From JACCTU01 sp963737405 (GTDB lineage Bacteria > Actinomycetota > Thermoleophilia > Gaiellales > Gaiellaceae): a DNA stretch of 64,000 nt. This document shows, one piece after another, positions 27,248-36,936 of this stretch. The DNA is taken from positions 434,001 to 498,000 of the forward strand of contig CAVTSL010000011.1 in NCBI GenBank assembly GCA_963737405.1, written 5' to 3'. How positions within the stretch are numbered: position 1 is the stretch's first letter; each line of letters begins with the position of its first letter. A program made the translations under genes and the position numbers. The notes below the pieces were generated by a model that made no database searches, was not told where the DNA came from, and was given only the letters and a program-made list of their open reading frames with translations.

Positions 27248-28518
27248 GCAGGAGCCGTAGGCTCGACGGAGGCGACCCAGGAGCGGAGGTGCCGGCTTTG
27301 CCGGCGCCGGAGCGGGGAAACTGCGCGGTGCTCGCCTACTCGGGCGGGCTCGACACGAGCTGCGCGATCGCGTGGCTGAAGGAGGACTACGGCTTCGACG
27401 AGGTCGTGGCCGTGCTCGTCGACGTCGGGCAGGACGCCGACTTCGAGCCTGCGATCGCGCGGGGGTACGCCGCGGGTGCGAGCGATGTCCTGCTCGTCGA
27501 CCGGAAGAGCGAGTTCGCGTCGGAGCAGGTCGCGAAGGCGCTCCTCGCGAACGCGCTCTACGAGGGCCGCTATCCGCTCGTCTCGGCGCTCTCGCGGCCC
27601 GTGATCGCGGAGGCCGTCGCCGAGGTCGCGCTCGAGCTCGACGCGGAGGCGGTCGTGCACGGCTGCACGGGCAAGGGGAACGACCAGCTGCGCTTCGAGC
27701 TCGCCTTCAAGGCGAAGTACCCCGGCGTCCGCGTGATCGCGCCGCTCCGCGACAAGGTCTGGACGCGCGACGAGGAGATCGCCTACGCGGAGGCGCGCGG
27801 GATCCCGGTCGAGGCGAAGGCGGAGAAGCCGTACTCGATCGACGACAACCTGTTCGGCCGCGCGATCGAGGCGGGGATCCTCGAGGACCCGTGGGTCGCG
27901 CCGCCCGAGGACGCGTTCGCGCTCACGTCGCACCCGTCGAGCGCGCCGGCGCCGGTGGACGTCGTCGTCGGCTTCGAGCAGGGGCTCCCGGTCTCGCTCG
28001 ACGGAGAGGAGCTCGAGCTCCACGAGCTCATCGCGGCGCTCAACCCGATGGCGGGCGCCTACGGGATCGGGCGGATCGACATGATCGAGAACCGCGCCGT
28101 CGGCATCAAGAGCCGCGAGCTGTACGAGGCGCCGGCCGCGATCGCGCTCATCACCGCGCACCAGGCGCTCGAGGATCTCGTGCTGACGAAGGCCGAGGCA
28201 TTCGCGAAGCGGGAGCTCGAGCCGAAGTGGGCGAAGCTCCTCTACGACGGGCTCTGGTTCAGCCCGCTGCGCCCTGCGTACGACGCGTTCTTCGAGGTGA
28301 CGCAGACGCTCGTCACGGGCGAGGTGCGACTCGCACTGCAGCCGGGTGCCGCCGTCGTCACCGGCCGCCGGTCCGAGCACGCGCTCTACGCCGAGAAGCT
28401 CGCGTCGTACGGCACCGGCGAGACGTTCCCGCACGAGGCGTCGGAGGGCTTCATCCGGATCGCCGCGCTCGAGGTCGAGCTCGCCGCGGCCCGCGAGCGG
28501 AAGCTCGCACACGCATGA
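27244..28518 (+). CDS. argG: argininosuccinate synthase
   Basis: A 424-residue ATP pyrophosphatase joining citrulline and aspartate. The nucleotide-binding PP-loop is AVLAYSGGLDTSCAI, preceded by a non-conserved extension of about 27 residues (SRSRRLDGGDPGAEVPA) not found in most homologues; a later internal start is possible. Further signatures: HGCTGKGNDQLRFE, EKPYSIDDNLFGRA and GAYGIGRIDMIENR. The ATG at 27244 has a GGAAGGAG site and overlaps the argR stop. Confidence 0.95.
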   Translation: MSRSRRLDGGDPGAEVPALPAPERGNCAVLAYSGGLDTSCAIAWLKEDYGFDEVVAVLVDVGQDADFEPAIARGYAAGASDVLLVDRKSEFASEQVAKALLANALYEGRYPLVSALSRPVIAEAVAEVALELDAEAVVHGCTGKGNDQLRFELAFKAKYPGVRVIAPLRDKVWTRDEEIAYAEARGIPVEAKAEKPYSIDDNLFGRAIEAGILEDPWVAPPEDAFALTSHPSSAPAPVDVVVGFEQGLPVSLDGEELELHELIAALNPMAGAYGIGRIDMIENRAVGIKSRELYEAPAAIALITAHQALEDLVLTKAEAFAKRELEPKWAKLLYDGLWFSPLRPAYDAFFEVTQTLVTGEVRLALQPGAAVVTGRRSEHALYAEKLASYGTGETFPHEASEGFIRIAALEVELAAARERKLAHA

Positions 28519-29726
28519 CGCTCTGGTCCGGTCGCGTCGGGACGGGTCTCGCGCGCGAGGTCGAGGAGCTGCTGCGCGCGGACGACGCCGAGCTCTTCCT
28601 CTACGACGTCGAGGGGACGCGGCTGCACGTGCGGCGGCTCGCCGCGGCGGGGATCCTGACCGCCGACGAGCTGCGCGAGATCGAGCGGCAGCTCGACGTG
28701 CTCGCGTGGGAGCCCGGGCACGAGGACGTGCACACCGCGATCGAGGTGCAGCTGGGAGAGCTCGGGCGGAAGATCCAGGCCGGCCGGTCGCGCAACGACC
28801 AGGTCGCGACGGCGTTCCGGCTCTACGTCGCCGACGCGTGCGCCGAGGCCGTCGAGACCGTCGAGCGGTTCGTCAACGTCGTGCTCGACCGCGCGGAGCA
28901 GGAGGCCGACACGCCGCTTCCCGGCTACACGCACCTGCAGCGTGCGCAGCCCGTGACCGTCGGCCACCACTTGCTCGCGTGGGTCGAGATGCTCGACCGC
29001 GACCGCACGCGGTTCCGGTTCGCGGGCGAGCAGGCGAAGCCGCTGCCGCTCGGCGCGGCGGCGCTCGCCGGGTCGACGCTCGAGCTCCCTGCCGCGTCGG
29101 GCGAGCAGATGCGGAACTCGCTCGACGCCGTCGCGGACCGCGACTTCGCGCTCGACTACCTCTACGCGTGCGCGCTCCTCGCGTCGCACCTCTCGCGGAT
29201 CGGCGAGGAGCTCGTCCTCTGGTCGACGAGCGAGTTCGCGTTCGTCCGCCTCCCCGAGTCGGCGGCGACGGGCTCGTCGGCGATGCCGCAGAAGCTCAAC
29301 CCCGACGTCGCCGAGCTCGTGCGCGGGAAGGCCGGCACGGCGCTCGGCCGCCTCACGGGGCTGCTGGCGACCGTCAAGGGGCTCCCGCTCTCCTACAACC
29401 GCGACCTGCAGGAGGACAAGCCGCCCGTGTTCGCAGCGCGGCGCGACGCGCTGCTCAGCCTCGAGGCGCTCCGCGTGCTCGTGGCCGAGCTGACGTTCGA
29501 CCGCGGCCGGCTCGCCGCTGCGTGCGCCGATCCGCTGCTCCTCGCGACCGACGCTGCAGAAGCGCTCGTTCGCGAAGGCGTCCCGTTCCGCGACGCGCAC
29601 GAGCGGATCGCCGCGTCGGTCCGCGACGGAAGCTTCGAGCCTCCGGCCGACGCGGGCACGCGTGCCGCCCCGGGCCCAGGCGGCGTCGCGGCGGCGCTCG
29701 AGGACGCGCGCCGCCGCTTCGCCTAG
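28515..29726 (+). CDS. argH: argininosuccinate lyase
   Basis: A 403-residue fumarase/aspartase-superfamily enzyme splitting argininosuccinate into arginine and fumarate. Recognisable: AGRSRNDQVATAFRL, YTHLQRAQPVTVGHH with catalytic His, and the superfamily signature GSSAMPQKLNPDVAE. It is shorter than the usual 450-470 residues, lacking part of the C-terminal helical tail (ends at RRRFA). Last gene of the arg operon; ornithine carbamoyltransferase (argF) is not here and must lie elsewhere. Confidence 0.95.
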   Translation: MTLWSGRVGTGLAREVEELLRADDAELFLYDVEGTRLHVRRLAAAGILTADELREIERQLDVLAWEPGHEDVHTAIEVQLGELGRKIQAGRSRNDQVATAFRLYVADACAEAVETVERFVNVVLDRAEQEADTPLPGYTHLQRAQPVTVGHHLLAWVEMLDRDRTRFRFAGEQAKPLPLGAAALAGSTLELPAASGEQMRNSLDAVADRDFALDYLYACALLASHLSRIGEELVLWSTSEFAFVRLPESAATGSSAMPQKLNPDVAELVRGKAGTALGRLTGLLATVKGLPLSYNRDLQEDKPPVFAARRDALLSLEALRVLVAELTFDRGRLAAACADPLLLATDAAEALVREGVPFRDAHERIAASVRDGSFEPPADAGTRAAPGPGGVAAALEDARRRFA

Positions 29727-29733
29727 TCGAACC

Positions 29734-31097
29734 TCAGTGGCCGTGCGCCGGCTTGAGCTCGTGGCTCGACGTCCAGTTCGCGACCTTCTTGCCGAGCCAG
29801 GCGGCCTGCTCGTCCGCCGTCCGGAAGTGGATCCCGGCCCAGATGCGTGAGGACGACGATCTCGTCGATCACGTCCGAGAAGCGCTCGAACCGGCGTTCG
29901 GTCCCCGGGAACCTCGAGCTCTTCGCGACGACGCCGCCCTTCGGCTTGTCGGTGCCGAAGAAGTCGCGCATCGCGTTCATGGCCGCGCTCCCCAGCGAGT
30001 TATGGCCCGACGGGACGTCCGGGTACGGAGGCGTGATCAGCCCCGCCGTCGCGACGTCGCTGTACGGCTTGCCCGGCAGTGCCCGGAGCAGCTCCTGGTC
30101 GAAGAGCGGCCACCAGTTCGGATTCGCGACGGTGTCCGGGTTCCCATCGCTTCCGGCGTTCCGAATCGCCTCGATCGGCCGCCAGAACCGCCAGTGGTAC
30201 TTGTTGATCCAGGCGCCGATCGCCGCGTCGGCGGTCGGAGACCGACGAGCGCGAGCAGCCTGGCGTTCTCGGCAGGCGAGAGGCCGTACCGAGTTGAGAG
30301 GTCGAGCGCGATGTCGCTCCACAGCACGATCGGCTGAACGTTCCAGAACATCGCCCCGACGGTCTCGTACTCGGTGCGCGTGGAGTTGGAGAACGCACCG
30401 AGGGACTTCACCTCGTTGAAGTCCTTCGTGTACTGGTCGCTCGTGAGCGCGGGCGGGCCCGTCCGTGATCAGCATCTGCATGTTTCGGACGACGAACGGC
30501 TTCACGAGCGCGACCCACCACGAGCGGGTCCGCGGCGGGCGTTCCCGCCGAGTTCGGCGACACGCGCCACTGGCCCGTCAGGGTTCCGACGACGAACGGA
30601 TCGACGAACGGGAACGGCTGGCCGACCCGCTCGCGGCCGTCGTTCGCCCGCGCGGTGAGCATCGCGTCGGCCGCCGCGTTTCCGGCCGCGATGCCGTTGG
30701 TCTTCGCGGCTCCGGGCGGAATCAGGCCGATGTCCGTCGCGTATTCGCGTTGACCGTCGCTGAGCCGACCAGGGCGCGATCGAGTTCAGCACACGCCAGG
30801 CCGCGGTCGCCACGGCGGCGTTCATCGAGTCGAGCGGGCTCGCCGGATCGGTTCTCGAGCAGGTACGGCTGGTGGCCGCCGTCGACGGCGTTCGCCGCGT
30901 CGTACATGGCGCCCGAGCACCACCGCGAAGCTGAGCATCGCCGCGTTGGGTGCAGGCGGCGGAGTGCTGGCGAGGATCGCGGCCCGCCCGGTCTGGAACC
31001 AGTCGGTGACGACGTCGGCCTGAGCGGTTCCCGGCATCACGAATGCCGCGAAGATCGCCGCGAGGACGATCAGAGGCCGGGATCTTCGGTGTTGCAT
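29734..31097 (-). pseudogene. vanadium-dependent haloperoxidase / PAP2-type phosphatase, multiply frameshifted
   Basis: The conceptual protein starts at 31097 with a signal peptide (PLIVLAAIFAAFVMPGTAQA) and is recognisable to a TGA at 29734, but the frame changes about eight times (near 30911, 30860, 30780, 30755, 30510, 30450, 30240 and 29850). The pieces read as a vanadium haloperoxidase-related secreted protein: YDAANAVDGG, WRFWRPIEAIRNAG, TPPYPDVPSGHNSLG (SGHxs motif), and the ending RIWAGIHFRTADEQAA with the second conserved His. No in-frame stop interrupts the pieces themselves. Either a recent pseudogene or a low-quality stretch; the density of shifts is higher than anywhere else here except the collagen-like gene. 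Confidence 0.75.
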
Positions 31098-31247
31098 GAT
31101 CGACTCCCTTCGTTCGGGAGGCGATGGGGAGTCCAGGAGCGTGACGGAAGCGCGGCTGCCTCGACCACCACCTCGCCCGGCCGTCCCTTACGGGCGCGGG
31201 CAGGACGGAACTGACGGGCGACAGTCTCTTCCCATACGGCGCCGTAT

Positions 31248-31952
31248 TCAAGAGCGCTCGACGGGCAGCCCGAGCGTCTCCCACTGGCTCCACGAGCCGG
31301 GGTAGAGGCGCGCGTCGCGGCCGGCGAGCCACAGGCGGTGGATCGTCACGCACGAGGTCACGCCTGAGCCGCAGTACGCGGCGACCTCGCCGTCGGGCAG
31401 CGTCGGCAACGGCTCGTTCCACGGCGCGTTACGCGCGCCCGGGATCCGGCCGGGCACGTTGTCGATCGGGTTCTCCTCGCCTCGGAAGCGCGACGGGATG
31501 CGCGAGTCGACGACCACGAGCTCGTCGCCGCGCTCGAGGATCTCGTCAGCGCCGATCGTGTCCCCGCTCCGCTCCTTCGGGACGAAGAACGCCGAGTCGA
31601 TCTCCTCCTCGCCGGCGCGAAGCGAGCCGCCCCAGCTCTCGATGCCGCCGAGGAGCACCGCGCACTCGTCGTGTCCGAAGTGGCGCAGGAGCCACCACAG
31701 CCGCTCGGCGCCTCCCATGCTCCCGTAGGCCACGACGAGCACTCCCTCCTCGATCCCGGCGCGCGAGGCGGCTGCGGCGAAGCCCATCGGGCTCGGCAGC
31801 GGGTGCCGCCCCGCGCCGGCGACCGAGAGGTCCGCGAGCTCCTCGTCGACGTCGAGGAACGACGCGCCGGGGATGTGCCCTGCCCGGTAGAGCTGGCGCC
31901 CGCGGCCGGGCTCGCCGAGGTCCCAGCGGCAGTCGACGAACTGGACGCGCAT
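31248..31952 (-). CDS. sseA: two-domain thiosulfate/3-mercaptopyruvate sulfurtransferase (rhodanese)
   Basis: A 234-residue protein with two rhodanese domains. The first (residues 1-110, AGHIPGASFLDVDEEL, VVAYGSMGG) is catalytically inactive, with the Cys position occupied by AYGSMG; the second (about 130-230) has the active loop YCGSGVTSC, whose first Cys carries the persulfide. Sequence VDSRIPSRFRGE and GRIPGARNAPW are typical. It moves sulfur from thiosulfate or mercaptopyruvate to thiols or cyanide. TACGCT lies 9 nt upstream of the ATG, so translation may be leaderless. Confidence 0.9.
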   Translation of the reverse strand: MRVQFVDCRWDLGEPGRGRQLYRAGHIPGASFLDVDEELADLSVAGAGRHPLPSPMGFAAAASRAGIEEGVLVVAYGSMGGAERLWWLLRHFGHDECAVLLGGIESWGGSLRAGEEEIDSAFFVPKERSGDTIGADEILERGDELVVVDSRIPSRFRGEENPIDNVPGRIPGARNAPWNEPLPTLPDGEVAAYCGSGVTSCVTIHRLWLAGRDARLYPGSWSQWETLGLPVERS

Positions 31953-32008
31953 CGCGTCGCGAGCGTAGACGACGTGACGAGATCGGCCGTCGGCGGCGTA
32001 GGTCGGTC

Positions 32009-32716
32009 ATGAAACCTCTTCGCATCGCCGCCCTGGCGGCACTCGTGGCTGTTGCCGTGGCACTTGCCGGCGTGGGTCTTCCCGAACGGGCCCGCGGACA
32101 GGAAGCGGACGGCGGGCAGCGATCGATCAGCGCGACCGGCAGCGGCACGGTGAACGCCGTGCCCGACCGCGCGCAGTTCTCGTTCGGCGTCCAGTCGCAG
32201 GCGCGCACGGCGAGCGCGGCGATCCAGGCGGCCGATGCCGCGCTGCAGCGCATCGTCGGGGCGCTCCGCCAGGCCGGCGTCGCTGCCGCCGACATCCAGA
32301 CGGAGCAGCTGTCGCTCTCGCCGCGCACGAACGACGAGGGCGTCGAGATCCTCGGCTACACGGCGTTCAGCTCGGTCTCGGTGCGAGTCCGCGACCTCGA
32401 CCGGGCGGGCGCCGTCGTCGACGCGGCCGTCGGCGCGGGCGCGAACCAGGTCTACGGCCCGTCGCTCGTCCGCTCGAACCAGGACGCGCTCTACCGGAGC
32501 GCGCTCCGCGCGGCCTACGCCGACGCGCGCGCGAAGGCGCAGGCGCTCGCGGACGCCGCCGGCGTCCAGCTCGGCGCGATGACGTCGACGGTCGAAGGCG
32601 GAGGCGGCGCGATCCCGCTCGCCGCGGGCCGGATGGAGGACACGAAGGCCGCGTCGATCGAGCCGGGCACCCAGGAGATCCAGGCGACGGTGACGGTGAC
32701 GTTCGCGGTCGCCTAA
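32009..32716 (+). CDS. secreted SIMPL (DUF541) domain protein
   Basis: A 235-residue exported protein: signal peptide at 1-29 (LAALVAVAVALAGVG), then a SIMPL/DUF541 domain recognisable from ISATGSGTVNAVPDRAQFSFGV, DIQTEQLSLSPRTND and AYADARAKAQALADAAGVQLG. Related proteins (BP26, YggE) form channel-like oligomers in the periplasm or are linked to oxidative stress; function here unknown. The stop overlaps that of the converging Usp-like gene (CTAA). Confidence 0.88.
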   Translation: MKPLRIAALAALVAVAVALAGVGLPERARGQEADGGQRSISATGSGTVNAVPDRAQFSFGVQSQARTASAAIQAADAALQRIVGALRQAGVAAADIQTEQLSLSPRTNDEGVEILGYTAFSSVSVRVRDLDRAGAVVDAAVGAGANQVYGPSLVRSNQDALYRSALRAAYADARAKAQALADAAGVQLGAMTSTVEGGGGAIPLAAGRMEDTKAASIEPGTQEIQATVTVTFAVA

Positions 32717-33220
32717 GCGGCGACCGACAGCGGGCGGAGGATCAACGTTTCCGCCGGCGCGTTCGCGAGGATCCACGTCAGCTCCTTCGGCGTGAAGCCC
32801 GAGGCCGGGGCGAGCACGCGGTCGAAGTGCTCGACCTCCCAGAGCCGGCGGAGCGCGTGGGTTCGGCGAGCGCCCCTTCTCGATGCGCGCGTCGACCGGG
32901 ACGCCGGCGCGAAGAGCAGCGTGCTCGACGGCCTCGAGCAGCGGCATCGCGACCTCGACCTCGCTCTTGAGCGGCGACTCCTCCGGAAAGCGCCAGGGCA
33001 CGACCACGAGGTAGGCCGGGACGAGCACGGCGTTCTCGGCGCGTGCGACCCTGATCGCGGCGCCGAGGACGGTCTCGTCGAGCGCGCCGACGAACGGGAC
33101 GAGGATCCGGCGCGCCCCGGGGCGAGCGGCCGGGTGTCGCGGGAAACGCAGGTAGGGACGAAGGAGCAGGACGGCGAGCGCGACGACAACGAGCAGGAGC
33201 AGGAGGTCCGCCGGCCTCAC
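32713..33220 (-). CDS. membrane-anchored universal-stress-like protein (one frameshift)
   Basis: Starts with GTG at 33220, overlapping the stop of the KdpD sensor-domain gene (GTGA). One N-terminal helix (ADLLLLLVVVALAVLLL) precedes a Usp-like alpha/beta domain (ILVPFVGALDETVLGAAIRVARAE, AYLVVVPW, PLLEAVEHAALRAGVPVDARIEKGRSP). Near 32865 the frame slips and the C-terminus continues as THALRRLWEVEHFDRVLAPAS to the stop at 32713; the odd length confirms one indel. As last gene of the kdp unit, it may supply a Usp sensing function separated from KdpD. Function inferred from context only. Confidence 0.75.
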
Positions 33221-34308
33221 GGCGTGAGCTCGCGCCGCTCGGCGCGGTTCGCGACCACACGGATGTCGACGCCCGGCAGCTCGCGGACGAGCGAGGAGAC
33301 GAGCGAGCCCCTGAGGATCTCGGTGCGCCGCCGCTCGTCCGGCGTGCCCACGAACACGTACGTCGACCCGCGCTCGTAGACGATCCGACGGACCGCCGCG
33401 ACCAGGTGGTCCGACTCCTCGTCGAGGAACTGCGCGCCGAGCACGATCGCGAGGCGGCGAAGCGCAGCAAGCGACGTCGCCTCCTCGTCGCTCAGCTTCT
33501 GGCCGGGGCGTCGCACCCAGAGCACGTCGAGGTCTGCTCCGAGCCGCTGAGCCGAGCGCCACGCCCGCCGGAGCAGCCGTTGCGAGCGGGCCTGGGGCGT
33601 GACGAGGACGAGCACGCGCTCGTTGACGGCCTGCCGGCTGAGCGGGTCGAGAACGGTCGGCCGCCTGCGGGCCTCGACGTCCTCCGCGACCTCGCGCAGC
33701 GCGAGCTCGCGCAGAGCGCTGAGGTTCTCGGTGCGGAAGAAGTTGAGGAGCGCAGCCTCGGCCCGCTCCTTCGGGTACACCTTTCCGGCGCGGAGCCGGT
33801 CCTGCAGCGCCTGCGGGGAGAGGTCGACGAGCACGACCTCGTCCGCCTCGTCGAGGATCCGGTCGGGGAACGTCTCGCGGACGCGGATGTCGGTCATCTC
33901 GAACACGGCGTCGTTCAGGCTCTCGAGATGCTGGACGTTGACCGTCGAGATGACGTCGATCCCCGCGTCGAGGACGTCGTCGATGTCCTGGTAGCGCTTC
34001 TCGTTGCGGGCGCCCGGCGCATTCGTGTGCGCGAGCTCGTCGATCAACGCGATCTCGGGCGCCCGGCGAATCACCGCGTCGAGATCCATCTCGTCGAGCT
34101 CGAGCGCGCCGTGGCGAGCGCGCACCCGTGGAATCACCTCGAGACCTTCCGCCAGCGCGACCGTCTCGGGGCGCTCGTGCGGCTCGAGGTAGCCGATGAC
34201 GACGTCGCGGCCCTCGGCCTGCGCCTGCCGTCCTTCCTGCAGCATGCGGTACGTCTTGCCGACGCCAGCGGCCGCGCCTAGGAGGATGCGGTAGTGCCCG
34301 CGGGCCAT
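33217..34308 (-). CDS. stand-alone KdpD sensor domain (KdpD plus Usp, no histidine kinase)
   Basis: A 363-residue cytoplasmic protein equal to the N-terminal third of KdpD: residues 1-215 are the KdpD domain with Walker A GAAAGVGKTYRML, ALIDELAHTNAPG (Walker B), YQDIDDVLDAGIDV and VNVQHLESLND; residues about 230-350 are a Usp domain. The histidine kinase part is absent and encoded separately at 39540-40940. Split KdpD of this sort is known in Actinobacteria and cyanobacteria. The N-terminal domain binds ATP (and, in other bacteria, Usp regions bind c-di-AMP), gating the kinase. One base separates it from the kdpB stop. Confidence 0.92.
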   Translation of the reverse strand: MARGHYRILLGAAAGVGKTYRMLQEGRQAQAEGRDVVIGYLEPHERPETVALAEGLEVIPRVRARHGALELDEMDLDAVIRRAPEIALIDELAHTNAPGARNEKRYQDIDDVLDAGIDVISTVNVQHLESLNDAVFEMTDIRVRETFPDRILDEADEVVLVDLSPQALQDRLRAGKVYPKERAEAALLNFFRTENLSALRELALREVAEDVEARRRPTVLDPLSRQAVNERVLVLVTPQARSQRLLRRAWRSAQRLGADLDVLWVRRPGQKLSDEEATSLAALRRLAIVLGAQFLDEESDHLVAAVRRIVYERGSTYVFVGTPDERRRTEILRGSLVSSLVRELPGVDIRVVANRAERRELTP

Positions 34309-34309
34309 T

Positions 34310-36355
34310 TCACGCCCCGAGCACGTTGTGCACGACGAGATCGATCAGCTTGATCCCCACGAACGGGAGGATCAGCCCTCCGAGGCCGTAGATCAACAGG
34401 TTCCGGCGGAGGAGCGCAGTCGCGCCGATCGCGCGGAACTTCACGCCCCGGAGCGCGAGCGGCACGAGCAAGGGGATCACGAGCGCGTTGAAGATGATCG
34501 CGGAGACGATCGCGCTCTGAGGCGAGCCCAGGCCCATGACGTTCAGGGCGTCGAGCGGTCCGCCGCCACTGCCTGCCGCATAGGTCGTCGCGAAGATCGC
34601 CGGGATGATCGCGAAGTACTTCGCGACGTCGTTCGCGATCGAGAACGTCGTCAGCGCGCCGCGCGTGATCAGCAGCTGCTTCCCCACCTCGACGATCTCG
34701 ATCAGCTTCGTCGGGTTGGAGTCGAGGTCGACCATGTTGCCGGCCTCTTTCGCCGCACTCGTACCCGTGTTCATCGCGACGCCGACATCCGCCTGCGCGA
34801 GCGCCGGCGCGTCGTTCGTACCGTCGCCGGTCATCGCGACGAGCCGTCCACGCGCCTGCTCGTCCTTGATCAGGTGCATCTTCGCCTCCGGCGTCGCCTC
34901 GGCGAGGAAGTCGTCGACCCCGGACTCCTTCGCGATCACGCCGGCGGTCACCGGGTTGTCGCCGGTGATCATCACCGTGCGGATCCCCATGCGCCGCAGC
35001 TCGTCGAAACGCTCTTGCATGCCTCCCTTGACGATGTCCTTCAGGTGGACGACACCGAGCACCCAGTTGTCCTGCGCGACGACGAGAGGAGTGCCGCCCT
35101 GGCGCGCGACACGTGCGACCGCGTCGTCGAGCCCGATCGGCGCACGACCTCCCTGCTCCTGCACCCACCGCTTCACGGCGTCGGCGGCGCCCTTGCGGAG
35201 GCTGCGTCCGTCGTAGTCGACGCCGCTCATTCGCGTCGTGGCGGAGAACGGGACGAACGTCGCCTCGTGCTCGCCGAACTCCCGGGCGCGGAGGCCGAAC
35301 TGCTCCTTCGCGAGGACGACGATCGAGCGGCCTTCGGGCGTCTCGTCGGCGAGCGACGAGAGCTGCGCGATCTCCGCCAGCTCCCGCACGTCGACGCCGT
35401 CGACCGAGATGAACTCCGCCGCCTGCCGGTTGCCGAGCGTGATCGTTCCGGTCTTGTCGAGCAGGAGCACGTCGACGTCGCCCGAGGCCTCGACCGCGCG
35501 CCCCGACATCGCGAGGACGTTCCGCTGCACGAGGCGGTCCAGGCCGGCGATGCCGATCGCCGAGAGGAGCGCTCCGATCGTGGTCGGGATGAGCGCGACC
35601 AGAAGGGCGATCAGGACGGTCAGCGAGAGGTTCGTGCCCGCGTAGAGCGCGAACGGCTTCAGCGTCACGACCGCAGCGAGGAACGTGATCGTGAGCGCGG
35701 CGAGCAGGATGTTGAGCGCGATCTCGTTCGGCGTCTTCCGGCGTTCGGCGCCCTCCACGAGCGCGATCATGCGGTCGAGGAACGACTGTCCCGGCTCCTG
35801 GGTCACTTCGACGACGAGGGTGTCGGAGAGGAGCTTCGTCCCGCCCGTGACCGCGGAGCGGTCGCCGCCGGACTCGCGGATGACCGGTGCGGACTCGCCG
35901 GTGATCGCCGACTCGTCGACCGAGCCGACGCCTTCGATCACCTCGCCGTCCGCCGGGATGATCTCGCCTGCCTGGACGATCACGACGTCGCCGCGCCGCA
36001 GCTCGGGAGCCGGCACCTCGCGGCCGTCGCGGAGGCGGGCGGTGGTCGTCGTGCGCGTCGCGCGAAGCGCGTTCGCCTGCGCCTTGCCCCGGCCCTCCGC
36101 GATCGCCTCGGCGAAGTTCGCGAAGAGGACGGTCAGCCAGAGCCAGAACCCGACGGTTCCGGTGAACCAGAGCGGCTCGTGCTGACCGCCGGCGATGAGG
36201 TCGCGGAAGAAGATGCACGTCACGACCACGGAGCCGAGCTCGACGATGAAGATCACCGGGTTGCGAAAGAGCGTGCGCGGGTCGAGCTTCGCGAACGAGC
36301 TCCAGATCGCCGAGAGGACGAGGTCGCGCGTGAAGAGCGGCCGATCGCGCTTCAC
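34310..36355 (-). CDS. kdpB: potassium-transporting ATPase, subunit B
   Basis: A 681-residue P-type ATPase of the KdpFABC high-affinity K+ uptake complex. It carries the actuator motif TGES, the phosphorylation site DKTGTITLG, nucleotide-binding FSATTRMSG, KGA and the hinge GDGTNDAPALAQADVGVAMN. Seven membrane helices are expected. It lies after kdpC, not before it, so the order on this strand is F-A-C-B. Start overlaps the kdpC stop. Confidence 0.97.
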   Translation of the reverse strand: MKRDRPLFTRDLVLSAIWSSFAKLDPRTLFRNPVIFIVELGSVVVTCIFFRDLIAGGQHEPLWFTGTVGFWLWLTVLFANFAEAIAEGRGKAQANALRATRTTTTARLRDGREVPAPELRRGDVVIVQAGEIIPADGEVIEGVGSVDESAITGESAPVIRESGGDRSAVTGGTKLLSDTLVVEVTQEPGQSFLDRMIALVEGAERRKTPNEIALNILLAALTITFLAAVVTLKPFALYAGTNLSLTVLIALLVALIPTTIGALLSAIGIAGLDRLVQRNVLAMSGRAVEASGDVDVLLLDKTGTITLGNRQAAEFISVDGVDVRELAEIAQLSSLADETPEGRSIVVLAKEQFGLRAREFGEHEATFVPFSATTRMSGVDYDGRSLRKGAADAVKRWVQEQGGRAPIGLDDAVARVARQGGTPLVVAQDNWVLGVVHLKDIVKGGMQERFDELRRMGIRTVMITGDNPVTAGVIAKESGVDDFLAEATPEAKMHLIKDEQARGRLVAMTGDGTNDAPALAQADVGVAMNTGTSAAKEAGNMVDLDSNPTKLIEIVEVGKQLLITRGALTTFSIANDVAKYFAIIPAIFATTYAAGSGGGPLDALNVMGLGSPQSAIVSAIIFNALVIPLLVPLALRGVKFRAIGATALLRRNLLIYGLGGLILPFVGIKLIDLVVHNVLGA

Positions 36356-36936
36356 GACGACTCCCGATCGAGTGCGAGGTTGAGCTCGAGCACGTTCACT
36401 CCCGGCTCGCCGAAGAATCCGAGCGAGCGCGCGTCGGTCGCCTGGTCGACCAGTTCGAGGACACGGGCGCGGGACAGTCCGCGAACCGACGCCACGCGGC
36501 CGGCCTGCAACCGCGCGTAGGCGGGCGAGATGTCCGGGTCGATGCCCGAGCCGGACGTCGTCACTGCGTCGACCGGAACGTCTCCGACCGTGAGCCCGGG
36601 GTTGTACGGCCGCTCGAGCGCGACGACCGCTCGGGCGCGTTGGCGGAGCGCCTTCACGAGGTCGGGGTTCGTCGGGCCGAGGTTCGCGAAGGTCGTCGCG
36701 CCGGCGTTGTACTCCGGTGACGTCCCCGAGGGCCGCGGATGGAAGTACTTCGGTTCCTTGAAGCCTTGCGCGACGAGGCGTGACCCGACCACGCGGTCGC
36801 CGACGCGGATAAGGCTGCCGTCCGCCTTGTCGGAGAACGCGAGCTGCGCGAACCCCGTCACGACGAGCGGGTAGGCGAGCCCGAAGACGAGCGTGCAGAG
36901 CAGCGTCACGACGAGCGAGCGAACGAGGATCGTCAC
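36352..36936 (-). CDS. kdpC: potassium-transporting ATPase, subunit C
   Basis: A 194-residue protein with one N-terminal membrane helix (SLVVTLLCTLVFGLAYPLVVTG region, residues 7-28) and an extracytoplasmic domain; diagnostic sequence YFHPRPSG near residue 65 and GSGIDPDISPAYA near 130. It stabilises the KdpAB complex. GTG at 36936 overlaps the kdpA stop (GTGA); the longer open frame upstream is antisense-like filler over kdpA. Confidence 0.96.
   Translation of the reverse strand: MTILVRSLVVTLLCTLVFGLAYPLVVTGFAQLAFSDKADGSLIRVGDRVVGSRLVAQGFKEPKYFHPRPSGTSPEYNAGATTFANLGPTNPDLVKALRQRARAVVALERPYNPGLTVGDVPVDAVTTSGSGIDPDISPAYARLQAGRVASVRGLSRARVLELVDQATDARSLGFFGEPGVNVLELNLALDRESS

Noticed and set aside
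31234..31247. Perfect palindrome ATACGGCGCCGTAT just after the rhodanese stop
   Set aside because: No loop and no U-run, so not a terminator; a 14-bp palindrome could be chance. No regulator nearby points to it.
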